Source: Pseudalkalibacillus berkeleyi | Lineage (GTDB): Bacteria > Bacillota > Bacilli > Bacillales > Fictibacillaceae | Reading direction: 5' to 3' | DNA: 64,000 nt | Assembly (NCBI RefSeq): GCF_021608225.1 | Contig: NZ_JAKIJS010000002.1 | Coordinates: 1-64,000 of the forward strand | In this document: in pieces, positions 1-9,197 of the stretch | Position numbering within the stretch: the stretch's first letter is position 1 | How the letters are laid out: each line of letters begins with the position of its first letter | The notes under the pieces: generated by a model | Database searches by the model: none | Seen by the model: the letters and a program-made list of their open reading frames with translations, nothing else | Told to the model about the DNA's origin: nothing | Translations under genes and position numbers: made by a program

Positions 1-100
<100 letters not shown>

Positions 101-106
101 TAAAAA

Positions 107-141
107 GGTGAAACGTACACAACGTCGTTTCATCTTTTTTT
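107..141 (+). terminator. rRNA operon terminator
   Basis: GGTGAAACG pairs with CGTTTCATC (one G-U pair) and is followed by seven T. It sits 6 nt after the 5S end. An identical copy lies at 442-477 behind the truncated 5S remnant. Confidence 0.85.
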
Positions 142-166
142 GTGTTTAATGTAAAGAGGAAGGTAT

Positions 167-192
167 GAGTAGTCGAAAGACTTCTCTTTTTT
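167..192 (+). terminator. second hairpin terminator behind 5S
   Basis: GAGTAGTC, a GAAA loop and GACTTCTC form a short stem followed by TTTTTT. It is probably a back-up terminator of the rRNA operon. A near copy follows the 5S remnant at 532-558. Confidence 0.65.
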
Positions 193-358
193 GTATGTCT
201 AAAGAAGTCCGTAAGGACTTAAAACAACAAAGCATGTGAGGGTTGAGAGGAACGAGAAGGTCAAGGAAACAAACGAGTGACGACCGGAGCGTATGATATA
301 CGCGAGGACGTCACGAGTGTAGATGACAAAGAGATTCGATGTTCATCTCAAGCCGAAA
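193..358 (+). other. spacer with nested hairpin, rDNA-spacer-like
   Basis: No gene is visible. A nested inverted repeat is clear: GTGACG (277-282) with CGTCAC (309-314), and inside it GCGTAT (289-294) with ATACGC (298-303). Its style resembles the processing stems of Bacillus rRNA spacers, so it may be decayed rDNA. That is inference. Confidence 0.4.
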
Positions 359-435
359 GCCGAACACGGAAGTTAAGCTCGCGCGTCAATGGTAATTGGG
401 GGCTTCCCCCTGTGAGAGTAGAACGTCGCCGGGCG
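359..435 (+). pseudogene. truncated second copy of 5S rRNA (3' part only)
   Basis: From GCCGAACACGG to GCCGGGCG this matches the 3' 79 nt of the first 5S copy, except that CTCTTCAGCG has become CTCGCGCG. Upstream it passes into unrelated sequence, so the 5' third of 5S is absent and a functional 5S cannot form. It keeps the same downstream terminator, which shows that a block of about 200 bp was duplicated. Confidence 0.85.
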
Positions 436-441
436 TAAAAA

Positions 442-477
442 GGTGAAACGTACACAACGTCGTTTCATCTTTTTTTG
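442..477 (+). terminator. duplicated rRNA terminator
   Basis: Same sequence as the terminator at 107-141: GGTGAAACG / CGTTTCATC and a T run. It follows the 5S remnant. Confidence 0.75.
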
Positions 478-531
478 TTAATAAGCAAAATCTGATTGCG
501 TATTAAGACTTACATCAATAAGGAAAGAATT

Positions 532-558
532 GAGTAGTCAAAAGACTGCTCTTTTTTT
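532..558 (+). terminator. duplicated second hairpin terminator
   Basis: GAGTAGTC-AAAA-GACTGCTC followed by seven T. It is the counterpart of the hairpin at 167-192. Confidence 0.65.
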
Positions 559-643
559 GTGTGTTTAGAAGTCATGAAGGGCAAAAACAAAGAAGCAGCT
601 GATTTATAGATATAAGATCATATTAGATGTAGTAAGAAGCTAC

Positions 644-750
644 TAAATTCCCCAAGTAAAAGCGAAAGTTCCACAAGGTTGCGTGAAAGTTCCACAAGTT
701 CACTCCAAAGTTCCACAAGCGAGTGCAAAAGTTCCCTAAGTAAAGGCAAA
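644..750. repeat. 21-bp-period direct repeat array (GTTCCACAAG family)
   Basis: Five consecutive 21-bp units share AAAGTTCCACAAG (first and last degenerate: AAATTCCCCAAG, AAAGTTCCCTAAG), while the other 8-9 bases differ between units. The same family recurs at 15524-15660. There is no open reading frame with a ribosome binding site. It lies between the rRNA operon and yebE. Confidence 0.85.
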
Positions 751-825
751 GTAGAATGATACGTTTCTTAAAAGGTAGATTTTTGTGCCAAAAAACATCT
801 ATTTAGTAAATATTTTTTGCTATAA

Positions 826-917
826 GTGCACGGTAGCGAGAAAAACGTTCTACGGAGCACTCAAAAATGGGCAATAGGTGCACGGTAGCGAGAAAAACGT
901 TCTACGGAGCACTCAAA
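826..917. repeat. 40-bp direct repeat, two copies, each a hairpin
   Basis: A 40-bp unit starting GTGCACGGTAGCGAG and ending ACGGAGCACTCAAA occurs identically at 826-865 and 878-917. A third, badly decayed copy may lie around 924-970. In each unit GTGCACGGTAG can pair with CTACGGAGCAC (9 of 11 positions). Function unknown. Confidence 0.85.
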
Positions 918-1179
918 GAGAGTCAATGACTGCTTGGTAACGGCAAAATCGCACTACAAATCACTCATAATGAAGATTTTTGTCCCAAAAATCAACCTAT
1001 ATGAGACCTCCACTCCAACATGCAGTACAAACCCTATTTTCTCAACCTTCAAACCAACGTTTTTGCTCTCATTCCAAATTATTTTCATTCTTATAGCTTT
1101 TTTCACTTTCGGTTTCATGTTAGTTCGTGCTATTCTAGAAATTACAAAATTTGAAATCTCAGCTTTGGAGGTTTTTGCG

Positions 1180-1707
1180 GTGCTTGAAAATAGTTTTACA
1201 TTAATTGCGATTATATTAGTGATCAACATTGTATATGTGACGTTTTTCACGTTGCGAATGATTCTAACTTTGAAAAATCAACGGTATCTAGCTGCCATAA
1301 CAAGTATGTTTGAAGTGGTCATTTATGTTGTTGGACTTGGCATTGTACTCGACAACTTAAATGAGATTGAGAACTTGATTGCTTATGCTGTCGGTTATGG
1401 GATTGGTGTCATTGTTGGAATGAAAATTGAAGAAAAGCTCGCTTTAGGGTATATTACGGTTAATGTGATTACGAAGGAATTCGATTCTGATATTCCAAAC
1501 GCACTTCGTAACAGAGGATATGGTGTTACGAATTGGTTGGCAGATGGGCGTGAAGGACCACGTCTCATGATGCAAATCCTGACATCAAGGAAATCGGAGC
1601 AGGATCTCTATAGTAGTGTTAAGGCTTTAGATACGAAAGCGTTTATTATTTCGCATGAACCAAAAGCGTTTTATGGAGGGTTCTGGGTTAAAGCAATACG
1701 GAGGTAA
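1180..1707 (+). CDS. yebE: UPF0316 / DUF2179 membrane protein YebE
   Basis: 175 aa. The product has two to three N-terminal membrane segments ([20 protein letters not shown] and the [14 protein letters not shown] region) and a C-terminal soluble DUF2179 domain (about 95-175). The sequence [20 protein letters not shown] closely resembles B. subtilis YebE. I chose GTG 1180 because TTTGGAGG lies 9 nt upstream and the length then fits the family. The frame is open back to 934 but that part is AT-rich and has no family similarity. YebG follows after 3 nt, then the pur control region, as in B. subtilis. The molecular role is unknown. Confidence 0.88.
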   Translation: MLENSFTLIAIILVINIVYVTFFTLRMILTLKNQRYLAAITSMFEVVIYVVGLGIVLDNLNEIENLIAYAVGYGIGVIVGMKIEEKLALGYITVNVITKEFDSDIPNALRNRGYGVTNWLADGREGPRLMMQILTSRKSEQDLYSSVKALDTKAFIISHEPKAFYGGFWVKAIRR

Positions 1708-1710
1708 ACA

Positions 1711-1914
1711 ATGGACAAAGGTAAGCCGAAAAAAAAGAAGTTTGAAGTGCTTGAAAACGAGAGCATATCAGACTGTCTAGATCGAATGCAAAAAGAAGGC
1801 TACATGCCTGTTAGGCGGATGGAAGAGCCTGTATTTCAAGAGAAAACAAAAAATAATAAGAAAGACGTTGAATATTTACGTCAAAAAGTAGTATTCGAAG
1901 GGAAATTGCAGTAA
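1711..1914 (+). CDS. yebG: NETI motif-containing protein YebG
   Basis: 67 aa, basic N-terminus (KPKKKK) followed by FEVLENESISDCLDRMQKEGY, a variant (NESI) of the NETI motif that names this Bacillaceae family. It starts 3 nt after yebE, with GGAGG overlapping the yebE end, so the two are translated from one message. No enzymatic motif is visible and the function is unknown. Its last codons adjoin the left PurR box of the pur promoter. Confidence 0.85.
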   Translation: MDKGKPKKKKFEVLENESISDCLDRMQKEGYMPVRRMEEPVFQEKTKNNKKDVEYLRQKVVFEGKLQ

Positions 1915-1957
1915 AAACCGAACATTTCCTTTGTATTATTTAACAATGTTCGATTAT
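1914..1957 (+). promoter_or_regulatory. PurR operator: inverted pair of PurBoxes
   Basis: AAAACCGAACATT (1914-1926) and, inverted, AATGTTCGATTAT (1945-1957) both match the PurBox consensus AWWWCCGAACWWT. The arrangement just upstream of the -35 is that of the B. subtilis pur operon, where PurR represses and PRPP relieves. Confidence 0.88.
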
Positions 1958-1960
1958 TCG

Positions 1961-1990
1961 TTGACATAAGTGTTTTGACGTTGTTACAAT
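1961..1990 (+). promoter_or_regulatory. sigma-A promoter of the pur operon
   Basis: -35 TTGACA (1961-1966) and -10 TACAAT (1985-1990), spacing 18. It lies directly behind the PurBoxes and about 20 nt before the riboswitch. Confidence 0.8.
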
Positions 1991-2007
1991 TAAATTGAAT
2001 CAAACAG

Positions 2008-2077
2008 CTCTCATATAATCTTGGGGATATGGCCCATAAGTTTCTACCCGGTACCGTAAATCACCGGACTATGAGGG
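2008..2077 (+). promoter_or_regulatory. guanine-type purine riboswitch aptamer
   Basis: P1 strands CTCTCAT and ATGAGGG enclose the conserved purine-riboswitch core: TATAATCTTGGGGATATGG, GTTTCTACC, CCGTAAA and GACTATGA. The specificity base is C (GACTATG rather than GATTATG), which predicts guanine/hypoxanthine binding. It is followed by a terminator, so ligand binding should shut off pur transcription. Confidence 0.95.
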
Positions 2078-2115
2078 AAAGCGAACGGTATGCTAACCAA
2101 AGAACTACAAGTATG

Positions 2116-2175
2116 CCCAGGATTTTTTATGCTTTCTCACAACCAAGGAGAAACGAATAGAATCCTGGGTTTTTT
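2116..2175 (+). terminator. riboswitch-controlled terminator
   Basis: CCCAGGATT (2116-2124) pairs with AATCCTGGG (2161-2169), followed by six T. It lies between the purine aptamer and purE and is the expression platform. Confidence 0.88.
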
Positions 2176-2222
2176 ACGTCTAAAAATGATTGTTGATGAA
2201 TATAGAAAGGTTTGGTGAGTCG

Positions 2223-2711
2223 ATGGAGCCGTTAATTGGTGTCATTATGGGAAGTACGTCTGATTGGGAGACGATGAAACATACGTGTGACAGATTGGAT
2301 GAGCTTGAGATTCCGTATGAAAAGAAGGTCGTATCCGCGCATCGTACGCCCGACCTCATGTTCGAATATGCAGAGAATGCTAGATCAAGAGGGATAAAGG
2401 TAATCGTTGCAGGTGCTGGAGGTGCAGCGCATCTTCCAGGAATGGTTGCTGCGAAAACGACACTTCCTGTCATCGGAGTTCCGGTTCAGTCGAAAGCGCT
2501 GAATGGACTGGATTCCTTACTTTCAATCGTCCAGATGCCAGGCGGTGTTCCTGTAGCGACAGTTGCGATTGGAAAGGCAGGAGCAACAAACGCTGGGCTT
2601 TTAGCGGCTCAAATTATTGGAACGACAAATGAAGAAGTCGCATTAAGGCTTCAAAAGCGTCAGGAGCAAACGCGAGAAAAAGTTTTAGAAAGCAGTGGTG
2701 AGTTAAATTGA
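2223..2711 (+). CDS. purE: N5-carboxyaminoimidazole ribonucleotide mutase PurE
   Basis: 162 aa class I PurE. It converts N5-CAIR, made by PurK, to CAIR in IMP synthesis. Motifs: [11 protein letters not shown] at the N-terminus (phosphate-binding loop), VVSAHRTPD with the catalytic His, and [15 protein letters not shown]. The start at ATG 2223 gives [11 protein letters not shown], the usual N-terminus; the frame is open further upstream but without family similarity. First gene of the twelve-gene pur operon. Its stop overlaps the purK start. Confidence 0.96.
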   Translation: MEPLIGVIMGSTSDWETMKHTCDRLDELEIPYEKKVVSAHRTPDLMFEYAENARSRGIKVIVAGAGGAAHLPGMVAAKTTLPVIGVPVQSKALNGLDSLLSIVQMPGGVPVATVAIGKAGATNAGLLAAQIIGTTNEEVALRLQKRQEQTREKVLESSGELN

Positions 2712-3862
2712 TGAAGCCAATCGTACCTCCACAAACAATAGGCATACTAGGGGGCGGACAGCTCGGTCGGATGATGGCAATTGCCGCAAAAGAGATGGGC
2801 TTTAAAGTAGCGACTGTCGATCCGACGAAAGGCTCCCCGTGTGGATTGATTGCTGACTATGAAATTGTTGGCGACTATGCTAGTGAAGAAGCTCGAAATC
2901 AATTAGCTGAAGTGAGTGATGTGATTACGTATGAGTTTGAGAATGTCGATCTCGATACAGCTAGATGGCTAGAAAACAATCACCATCTCCCACAAGGCAG
3001 TCACCTTTTAAAAGTGACGCAAGATCGAGCAGAGGAAAAAGCAACACTTGAAGCAATTGGTGTGCATGTCGCGCCATATGAGCTTATTTCAAAGTGTGAG
3101 GACCTTGAGGATACACTCGATAAAATTGGCTACCCCGCCGTCCTTAAAACGACGCGTGGTGGCTATGACGGAAAAGGCCAAGTTGTCATTGAATCACCTG
3201 ACGATTTGAAGGCTGCCAAGGAATTACTGAGCGGTAATACGCAGTGCGTCCTTGAAAAGAAGATTAATTTTTCAAAGGAGATCTCCGTTATTGTTTCTCG
3301 AAATGTGAACGGGGATACCGAAACGTTTCCTGTAGCTGAGAATATCCATAAAAATCATATTCTCTACCAATCGATTGTTCCTGCGCGTGTTTCTGAAGCG
3401 AGCTTGGAAAGAGCAGAAAGTCTTGCTCGTCAGATTGCCCACGGTTTGGAGCTAGTTGGAACACTTGCTGTCGAGATGTTCCTTACGAATGAAGAAGGAA
3501 TCTACATTAACGAACTCGCACCAAGACCACATAACTCAGGTCATTATTCGATTGAAGGATGTATGTTCTCGCAATTTGAGCAGCATATCCGTGCGATCTG
3601 TGGTTGGAAGCTAGGGAAGCCAACATTATTGAAACCGAGCGTAATGGTCAATCTACTTGGACAAGATGCTGAAACAATCCTAGATGTTGCGCCACTATTT
3701 GACGATGTCCATCTTCACCTTTATGAGAAGAAAGAAATCAAAACCAACCGGAAGATGGGACATTTTACGATCATAAACGATTCATTAGAAGATGCAGTTC
3801 ATAAAGCAGAAACGATTGTAGAAAACTTACAACAAAAAGACAACTTGGAGGAAGTAAAATGA
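2711..3862 (+). CDS. purK: N5-carboxyaminoimidazole ribonucleotide synthase PurK
   Basis: 383 aa ATP-grasp enzyme that makes N5-CAIR from AIR, bicarbonate and ATP. Motifs: [17 protein letters not shown] at the N-terminus, [13 protein letters not shown] (ATP-binding loop), and [16 protein letters not shown]. The ATG at 2711 shares one base with the purE stop (TGATG), and AGTGGTGAG lies about 8 nt upstream; a TTG at 2708 is the alternative. The C-terminus overlaps purB by 4 nt (ATGA), so coupling is likely. Confidence 0.95.
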   Translation: MKPIVPPQTIGILGGGQLGRMMAIAAKEMGFKVATVDPTKGSPCGLIADYEIVGDYASEEARNQLAEVSDVITYEFENVDLDTARWLENNHHLPQGSHLLKVTQDRAEEKATLEAIGVHVAPYELISKCEDLEDTLDKIGYPAVLKTTRGGYDGKGQVVIESPDDLKAAKELLSGNTQCVLEKKINFSKEISVIVSRNVNGDTETFPVAENIHKNHILYQSIVPARVSEASLERAESLARQIAHGLELVGTLAVEMFLTNEEGIYINELAPRPHNSGHYSIEGCMFSQFEQHIRAICGWKLGKPTLLKPSVMVNLLGQDAETILDVAPLFDDVHLHLYEKKEIKTNRKMGHFTIINDSLEDAVHKAETIVENLQQKDNLEEVK

Positions 3863-5154
3863 TAGAAAGATATACAAGACCTGAAATGGGTGCGATTTGG
3901 ACAGAGGAGAACAAATATAAAGCTTGGCTAGAGGTGGAAATTCTCGCATGTGAAGCATGGGCTGAGCTAGGAGACATTCCCAAAGAAGACGTTGTAAAGC
4001 TTCGCGAAAATGCTGGATTTGATGTGAATCGGATTCACGAGATTGAAGCAGAGACACGACATGATGTCGTTGCTTTTACACGTGCGGTTTCAGAAACGCT
4101 TGGAGAAGAGCGCAAGTGGGTCCATTACGGGCTCACTTCGACGGACGTTGTTGACACAGCACTTTCATACTTAATTAAACAGGCGAATGAAATTTTACTT
4201 ACAGATGTGGAACGTTTTATCGAAGTTTTAAAAGAAAAAGCACTTGAACATAAGCATACGGTGATGATGGGGAGAACACACGGTGTCCATGCAGAGCCGA
4301 CAACTTTCGGGTTGAAGCTTGCACTTTGGTATGAAGAGATGAACCGCAACAAGGAACGTCTTGAGCATGCGATCGAAGGCATTCGCTACGGTAAGTTGTC
4401 TGGAGCAGTCGGGACTTACGCGAACATTCCTCCATTTGTTGAGGAATACGTTTGTGAAAAGCTTGGTTTAAACAGATCAAATGTTTCAACTCAAACGTTA
4501 CAGCGTGACCGTCATGCGCACTTCATTTCGACGCTTGCTTTAGTAGCAACTTCAATTGAAAAGTTCGCAACAGAAATTCGTGGCTTACAAAAGAGCGAAA
4601 CACGTGAAGTGGAAGAGTTCTTCGCAAAAGGTCAAAAAGGATCATCGGCAATGCCACATAAGCGTAACCCGATAGGATCGGAAAACATGACTGGACTCGC
4701 GCGCGTAATTCGAGGACATATGGTAACGGCGATGGAGAACGTTTCTCTTTGGCATGAACGTGACATTTCTCATTCTTCTGCTGAGCGAGTGATCATCCCG
4801 GACAGCACGATCCTACTGAATTACATGCTGAACCGATTCTCGAATATCGTGAAGAACTTGACGGTTTTCCCAGAGAACATGAAGCGCAACATGTCTAGAA
4901 CGTACGGATTGATTTATTCACAGCGCGTCTTACTTTCATTAATCGATAAAGGCATGAGCCGTGAGGAAGCATACGACCTCGTACAACCGAAAACGATGGA
5001 AGCATGGGAAAAAGGGATTCAGTTCCGTGAATTGGTTGAAGGGGAGTCACGTATAACAGATATGCTTTCAACTGAAGAAATCGATGATTGTTTCGACTAT
5101 AACTACCACTTGAAAGAAGTAGATGACATTTTCAAACGAGTCGGTCTAGAGTAA
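3859..5154 (+). CDS. purB: adenylosuccinate lyase PurB
   Basis: 431 aa, normal length. Fumarase/aspartase superfamily enzyme used twice in purine synthesis: SAICAR to AICAR, and adenylosuccinate to AMP, releasing fumarate. The signature [16 protein letters not shown] with the catalytic flexible-loop Ser is present, as are [11 protein letters not shown] and [15 protein letters not shown]. It starts inside the purK stop (ATGA) behind TTGGAGGAAG. Confidence 0.97.
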   Translation: MIERYTRPEMGAIWTEENKYKAWLEVEILACEAWAELGDIPKEDVVKLRENAGFDVNRIHEIEAETRHDVVAFTRAVSETLGEERKWVHYGLTSTDVVDTALSYLIKQANEILLTDVERFIEVLKEKALEHKHTVMMGRTHGVHAEPTTFGLKLALWYEEMNRNKERLEHAIEGIRYGKLSGAVGTYANIPPFVEEYVCEKLGLNRSNVSTQTLQRDRHAHFISTLALVATSIEKFATEIRGLQKSETREVEEFFAKGQKGSSAMPHKRNPIGSENMTGLARVIRGHMVTAMENVSLWHERDISHSSAERVIIPDSTILLNYMLNRFSNIVKNLTVFPENMKRNMSRTYGLIYSQRVLLSLIDKGMSREEAYDLVQPKTMEAWEKGIQFRELVEGESRITDMLSTEEIDDCFDYNYHLKEVDDIFKRVGLE

Positions 5155-5184
5155 ATCACCTTATTGGTGCGAGGAGGAACGTTC

Positions 5185-5898
5185 ATGGAAAAACAAGCGT
5201 TACTGTACGAAGGAAAAGCGAAGCGAGTCTATGAAACAAATGATGAGAAAATCGTTTGGATTGAATATAAGGATGAAGCAACAGCCTTTAATGGTGAGAA
5301 GAAAACGACCATCGCTGGCAAAGGAAAGCTGAACAATGAGATTTCCGCTTTGTTGTTTGAGAAGCTTCGCGAAAAGGGGATTGAATCTCATTTTGTTAAG
5401 AAGCTTTCTGAAACGGAGCAGCTTGTAAAAAATGTTCAAATCATTCCGCTTGAAGTTGTCGTTCGAAACATAGCGGCTGGCTCACTTGCGAAACGCCTTG
5501 GAATGGAAGAAGGCGAAGTATTACCGGAGACAATCGTTGAGTTCTACTACAAAAATGATGACCTCGGTGATCCGTTGTTAACGAGGGACCATATTCGGAT
5601 TCTCGGGCTCGTAGAAGAAACGGAGCTTGCACTTTTACGAGAAAAAGGACTGGCTGTCAACGACGTGCTTGTCCCTTATTTCAAGAACCTGAACATCGAC
5701 CTCGTCGATTTCAAGCTTGAGTTTGGGATTGGCGCAGACGGTGAAGTCATGCTTGCCGATGAAATCTCACCAGACACGTGCCGATTATGGGATGCAGAAA
5801 CAGGAGAAAAGCTCGATAAAGACGTATTCCGACGCGACCTTGGCAGTTTAACCGAAACGTACAGTAAGCTTTTAGAACGTCTGACTGTTGCGCCATGA
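5185..5898 (+). CDS. purC: SAICAR synthase PurC
   Basis: 237 aa. It ligates aspartate to CAIR with ATP. Motifs: LLYEGKAKRVYETND (P-loop-like region), EVVVRNIAAGSLAKR and ADEISPDTCRLWD, the two family signatures. ATG 5185 has GAGGAGG 8 nt upstream; a GTG further up (5164) lacks this. It is followed by an unusual 155-nt gap before purS, where most relatives have almost none. Confidence 0.96.
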   Translation: MEKQALLYEGKAKRVYETNDEKIVWIEYKDEATAFNGEKKTTIAGKGKLNNEISALLFEKLREKGIESHFVKKLSETEQLVKNVQIIPLEVVVRNIAAGSLAKRLGMEEGEVLPETIVEFYYKNDDLGDPLLTRDHIRILGLVEETELALLREKGLAVNDVLVPYFKNLNIDLVDFKLEFGIGADGEVMLADEISPDTCRLWDAETGEKLDKDVFRRDLGSLTETYSKLLERLTVAP

Positions 5899-6053
5899 GT
5901 TTTACTTTTTCTAGATAATTTAAGATTTTTCTAGATAAATAGGTTCCGGACCATTCCGGAACCCCCTATATAGAAAATTTTAAGAATGTTGTGTTTTTTT
6001 ATAGAAAAAACACCTAATTTAACTAAAAACAACCACTCGGGGAGGCCGATTTC
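5899..6053 (+). other. intra-operon spacer with two CTAGATAA repeats and two hairpins
   Basis: Between purC and purS there are two CTAGATAA copies exactly 20 bp apart (5911, 5931), the same family as the array at 28390-28480. A perfect stem-loop GGTTCCGGA-ccat-TCCGGAACC (about 5942-5963) follows, then GTGTTTTTT/AAAAAACAC (about 5991-6013). The second hairpin is weak. Neither is followed by a long T run, so partial attenuation, RNA processing or mRNA stabilisation are all possible. Confidence 0.7.
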
Positions 6054-6308
6054 ATGTATAACGTTAAGGTTTTCATCACACTAAAGGAAAGTGTTCTAGA
6101 TCCACAAGGTGCAGCAGTGAAAGATTCGCTCCATCGTCTCACTTACAACGCTGTTGAGGATGTTCGAATCGGTAAATACATTGAATTGACACTGAAAAAG
6201 GAAGATGGCGACATCGATCAGCAAGTACGCGAAATATGCGAAAAGCTCCTTGCGAACACAGTCATTGAAGACTATACGTATGAAATCGAGGAGGATATCC
6301 CTCAATGA
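6054..6308 (+). CDS. purS: FGAM synthase subunit PurS
   Basis: 84 aa, the small structural subunit that joins PurQ (glutaminase) and PurL in the three-part FGAM synthetase of Gram-positive bacteria. The sequence [19 protein letters not shown] is typical, and the normal length is kept. GGGGAGG precedes the ATG. It overlaps purQ by 4 nt. Confidence 0.95.
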   Translation: MYNVKVFITLKESVLDPQGAAVKDSLHRLTYNAVEDVRIGKYIELTLKKEDGDIDQQVREICEKLLANTVIEDYTYEIEEDIPQ

Positions 6309-6988
6309 GATTCGCAGTCATCGTTTTTCCAGGATCCAACTGTGACATAGACATGTACCATGCAATCAAGGATGAGCTTGGAGAAGAAGTCGAGTACGTT
6401 TGGCATGATGACCAAGACTTGAAGCAATTTGATGGCATCCTCATCCCGGGCGGATTTTCTTACGGAGATTACTTAAGAAGCGGCTCAATCGCGCGCTTTT
6501 CAAACGTCATGGAATCTATTTATGAAGCGAACCAAGCTGGCAAACCGATTCTTGGTGTATGCAACGGTTTTCAAATTTTACTAGAAGCAGGATTGTTACC
6601 AGGTGCGATGCAACGAAACGCAAAGTTGAAATTCATTTGTAAGCAAGTTGAGCTAGAAGTGATGAACAATGAAACGATGTTCACTTCAGCGTACGAAAAA
6701 GGGGAAAAAATCACAATTCCTGTCGCACACGGTGAAGGGAACTATTACTGTGATGAAGCGACTTACACAAAACTGAGTCATAACAACCAGATTGCGTTCA
6801 CTTACGCAGATAACATTAACGGATCAAGACACGGGATCGCAGGGATTACGAATGAAAAAGGAAACGTTCTCGGTATGATGCCGCATCCGGAGCGAGCGGT
6901 CGACCAGTTGCTGGGTAGCGCAGATGGACTGAAATTATTTCAATCAATCGTGAAAACTTGGAGGGAAGCACATGTCGTATCTTCATGA
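6305..6988 (+). CDS. purQ: FGAM synthase glutaminase subunit PurQ
   Basis: 227 aa class I glutamine amidotransferase supplying ammonia to PurL. The nucleophile Cys is in [13 protein letters not shown], the His-x-Glu pair in MPHPERAVD, and the N-terminus [13 protein letters not shown] is typical. It starts within the purS stop and overlaps purL by 17 nt, so the three subunits are translationally linked. Confidence 0.96.
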   Translation: MRFAVIVFPGSNCDIDMYHAIKDELGEEVEYVWHDDQDLKQFDGILIPGGFSYGDYLRSGSIARFSNVMESIYEANQAGKPILGVCNGFQILLEAGLLPGAMQRNAKLKFICKQVELEVMNNETMFTSAYEKGEKITIPVAHGEGNYYCDEATYTKLSHNNQIAFTYADNINGSRHGIAGITNEKGNVLGMMPHPERAVDQLLGSADGLKLFQSIVKTWREAHVVSS

Positions 6989-9197
6989 ACCAACAGCAGA
7001 AATGATCAAGGATCAGAAGCTTTATCAAGAAATGGGCTTGAACGATGAAGAGTTTGCGATGGTTGAGTCGATTTTGGGACGTCTACCGAACTACACGGAA
7101 ACCGGGCTTTTCTCTGTCATGTGGTCCGAGCATTGCAGCTACAAGAACTCGAAGCCTGTATTACGCAAGTTTCCTACAGAAGGAAAGCGTGTCCTCCAAG
7201 GACCTGGTGAAGGAGCTGGAATCGTCGATATCGGTGACGATCAAGCGGTTGTTTTTAAAATTGAAAGCCACAATCATCCATCAGCAATCGAGCCATATCA
7301 AGGAGCAGCAACAGGTGTCGGTGGCATCATCCGTGACGTCTTTTCAATGGGCGCACGTCCCATCGCGCTTCTCAACTCACTCCGTTTCGGTGAACTAACA
7401 TCGGACCGCGTAAAATATTTATTCGAAGAGGTTGTCGCAGGAATTGCAGGCTACGGAAATTGTATCGGCATTCCGACAGTCGGCGGTGAAGTGCAGTTTG
7501 ATGCGGCTTACGAAGGTAACCCACTTGTAAATGCAATGTGTGTCGGTCTCATTGACCATAAAGATATTCAAAAAGGGCAAGCGAACGGAATCGGCAACTC
7601 CGTCATGTATGTCGGTGCAAAGACTGGCCGTGACGGCATTCACGGTGCGACTTTCGCATCTGAAGAATTGAACGATGCATCTGATGAAAAGCGTCCAGCT
7701 GTCCAAGTCGGCGACCCGTTCATGGAAAAACTTTTACTAGAAGCGTGTTTAGAGCTTGTCCAATGTGACGCGCTCGTTGGCATACAGGACATGGGGGCTG
7801 CTGGTTTAACGTCTTCCTCAAGCGAAATGGCGAGTAAATCAGGCGTTGGGATCGAGATGAACTTAGACCTCGTTCCTCAACGGGAAACGAATATGACGCC
7901 TTATGAGATGATGCTCTCTGAATCTCAAGAACGAATGCTGATCGTCGTAAAAAAAGGACGAGAAGATGAAATCGAGAAGATTTTTGATAAATGGGGCTTA
8001 GAGGCCGTAACGATCGGTCACGTTATCGAGGAAAAAGAACTTCGTCTCCTTCACAACGGAGAAGTCGTCGCTAGTGCACCTGTTGATGCGTTAGCTGAAG
8101 AAGCCCCAGTTTACAACAAGCCGAGTGCTGTGCCTGCCTACTATGAAGCATTCCAAGCACAAAACGCGTACATGCCACAAATGACAGATTATAAAGATAC
8201 ATTGTTAAAGTTACTCGCTCAACCGACAATCGCTAGCAAAGCATGGGTGTTTGATCAATATGACCACATGGTGCGTACAAGTACGGTCGTTTCACCAGGA
8301 TCAGATGCAGCGGTTGTCCGCATTCGCGGAACACGCAAAGCACTCGCGATGACGACAGATTGTAATTCTCGTTATTTGTATCTTGACCCTGAAGTTGGCG
8401 GTAAAATTGCGGTCGCAGAAGCGGCTCGGAACATCGTCTGTTCTGGAGCGGAGCCACTTGCGATCACAGATTGCTTGAACTTCGGTAACCCTGAGAAACC
8501 TGAAATCTTCTGGCAACTCGAAAAAGCAGTGGATGGTATGAGCGATGCGTGTCGCACATTCTCTACACCAGTTATCGGAGGAAATGTTTCGTTATACAAC
8601 GAAACGAACGGTGGCGCGGTTTATCCTACGCCAGTTGTCGGGATGGTTGGTCTTGTCCATGACCTCGAACACGTGACGACTCAAGATTTTAAAGAAGCTG
8701 GCGACGTCATTTACATGATTGGTGAGACGAAGCCTGAATTTGGCGGAAGTGAGCTTCAGAAACTATTAGAAGGTTCTATTTCCGGCAAGGCACCTGAGCT
8801 CGATTTAGAAAAAGAAGCGCGCTATCAATCTCAGCTTTTACAAGCGATTCAAGAAGGTCTTGTCGCATCGGCACATGACGTTGCAGAAGGCGGTATGGCA
8901 GTTGCGATTGCAGAAAGCATGATGGACGCGGAACTCGGAGCATCTGTAACACTTGCTGGTGATGAAGCGGCAACACTGTTCAGTGAATCGCAATCTCGTT
9001 TTCTCGTATCGGTAAAACCGGAAAACGTTGAGCAGTTTGAAAGTCTCGTAGACGCGACGAAAATTGGTGTCGTACTAGAGCGTCCAGTATTACGAATTGA
9101 TACACCAGAAGGTAACGAGCTCGTCTCTGCAACGAAAGAAGAGCTTGAAACAGCTTGGAAGGGAGCTATTCCATGTTTGCTGACATCAAAGGTTTAA
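6972..9197 (+). CDS. purL: FGAM synthase large subunit PurL
   Basis: 741 aa, the small-PurL type without fused glutaminase. Conserved blocks: [56 protein letters not shown], and the second-half repeat [12 protein letters not shown] and [13 protein letters not shown]. Uses ATP and ammonia from PurQ to form FGAM. GGAGG at the end of purQ provides its ribosome site. Its 3' end overlaps purF by 25 nt. Confidence 0.97.
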   Translation: MSYLHEPTAEMIKDQKLYQEMGLNDEEFAMVESILGRLPNYTETGLFSVMWSEHCSYKNSKPVLRKFPTEGKRVLQGPGEGAGIVDIGDDQAVVFKIESHNHPSAIEPYQGAATGVGGIIRDVFSMGARPIALLNSLRFGELTSDRVKYLFEEVVAGIAGYGNCIGIPTVGGEVQFDAAYEGNPLVNAMCVGLIDHKDIQKGQANGIGNSVMYVGAKTGRDGIHGATFASEELNDASDEKRPAVQVGDPFMEKLLLEACLELVQCDALVGIQDMGAAGLTSSSSEMASKSGVGIEMNLDLVPQRETNMTPYEMMLSESQERMLIVVKKGREDEIEKIFDKWGLEAVTIGHVIEEKELRLLHNGEVVASAPVDALAEEAPVYNKPSAVPAYYEAFQAQNAYMPQMTDYKDTLLKLLAQPTIASKAWVFDQYDHMVRTSTVVSPGSDAAVVRIRGTRKALAMTTDCNSRYLYLDPEVGGKIAVAEAARNIVCSGAEPLAITDCLNFGNPEKPEIFWQLEKAVDGMSDACRTFSTPVIGGNVSLYNETNGGAVYPTPVVGMVGLVHDLEHVTTQDFKEAGDVIYMIGETKPEFGGSELQKLLEGSISGKAPELDLEKEARYQSQLLQAIQEGLVASAHDVAEGGMAVAIAESMMDAELGASVTLAGDEAATLFSESQSRFLVSVKPENVEQFESLVDATKIGVVLERPVLRIDTPEGNELVSATKEELETAWKGAIPCLLTSKV

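Noticed and set aside
934-1179. N-terminal extension of yebE (open frame to 934)
   Set aside because: No ribosome site, no family similarity and AT-rich; GTG 1180 has a good site and gives the family length.
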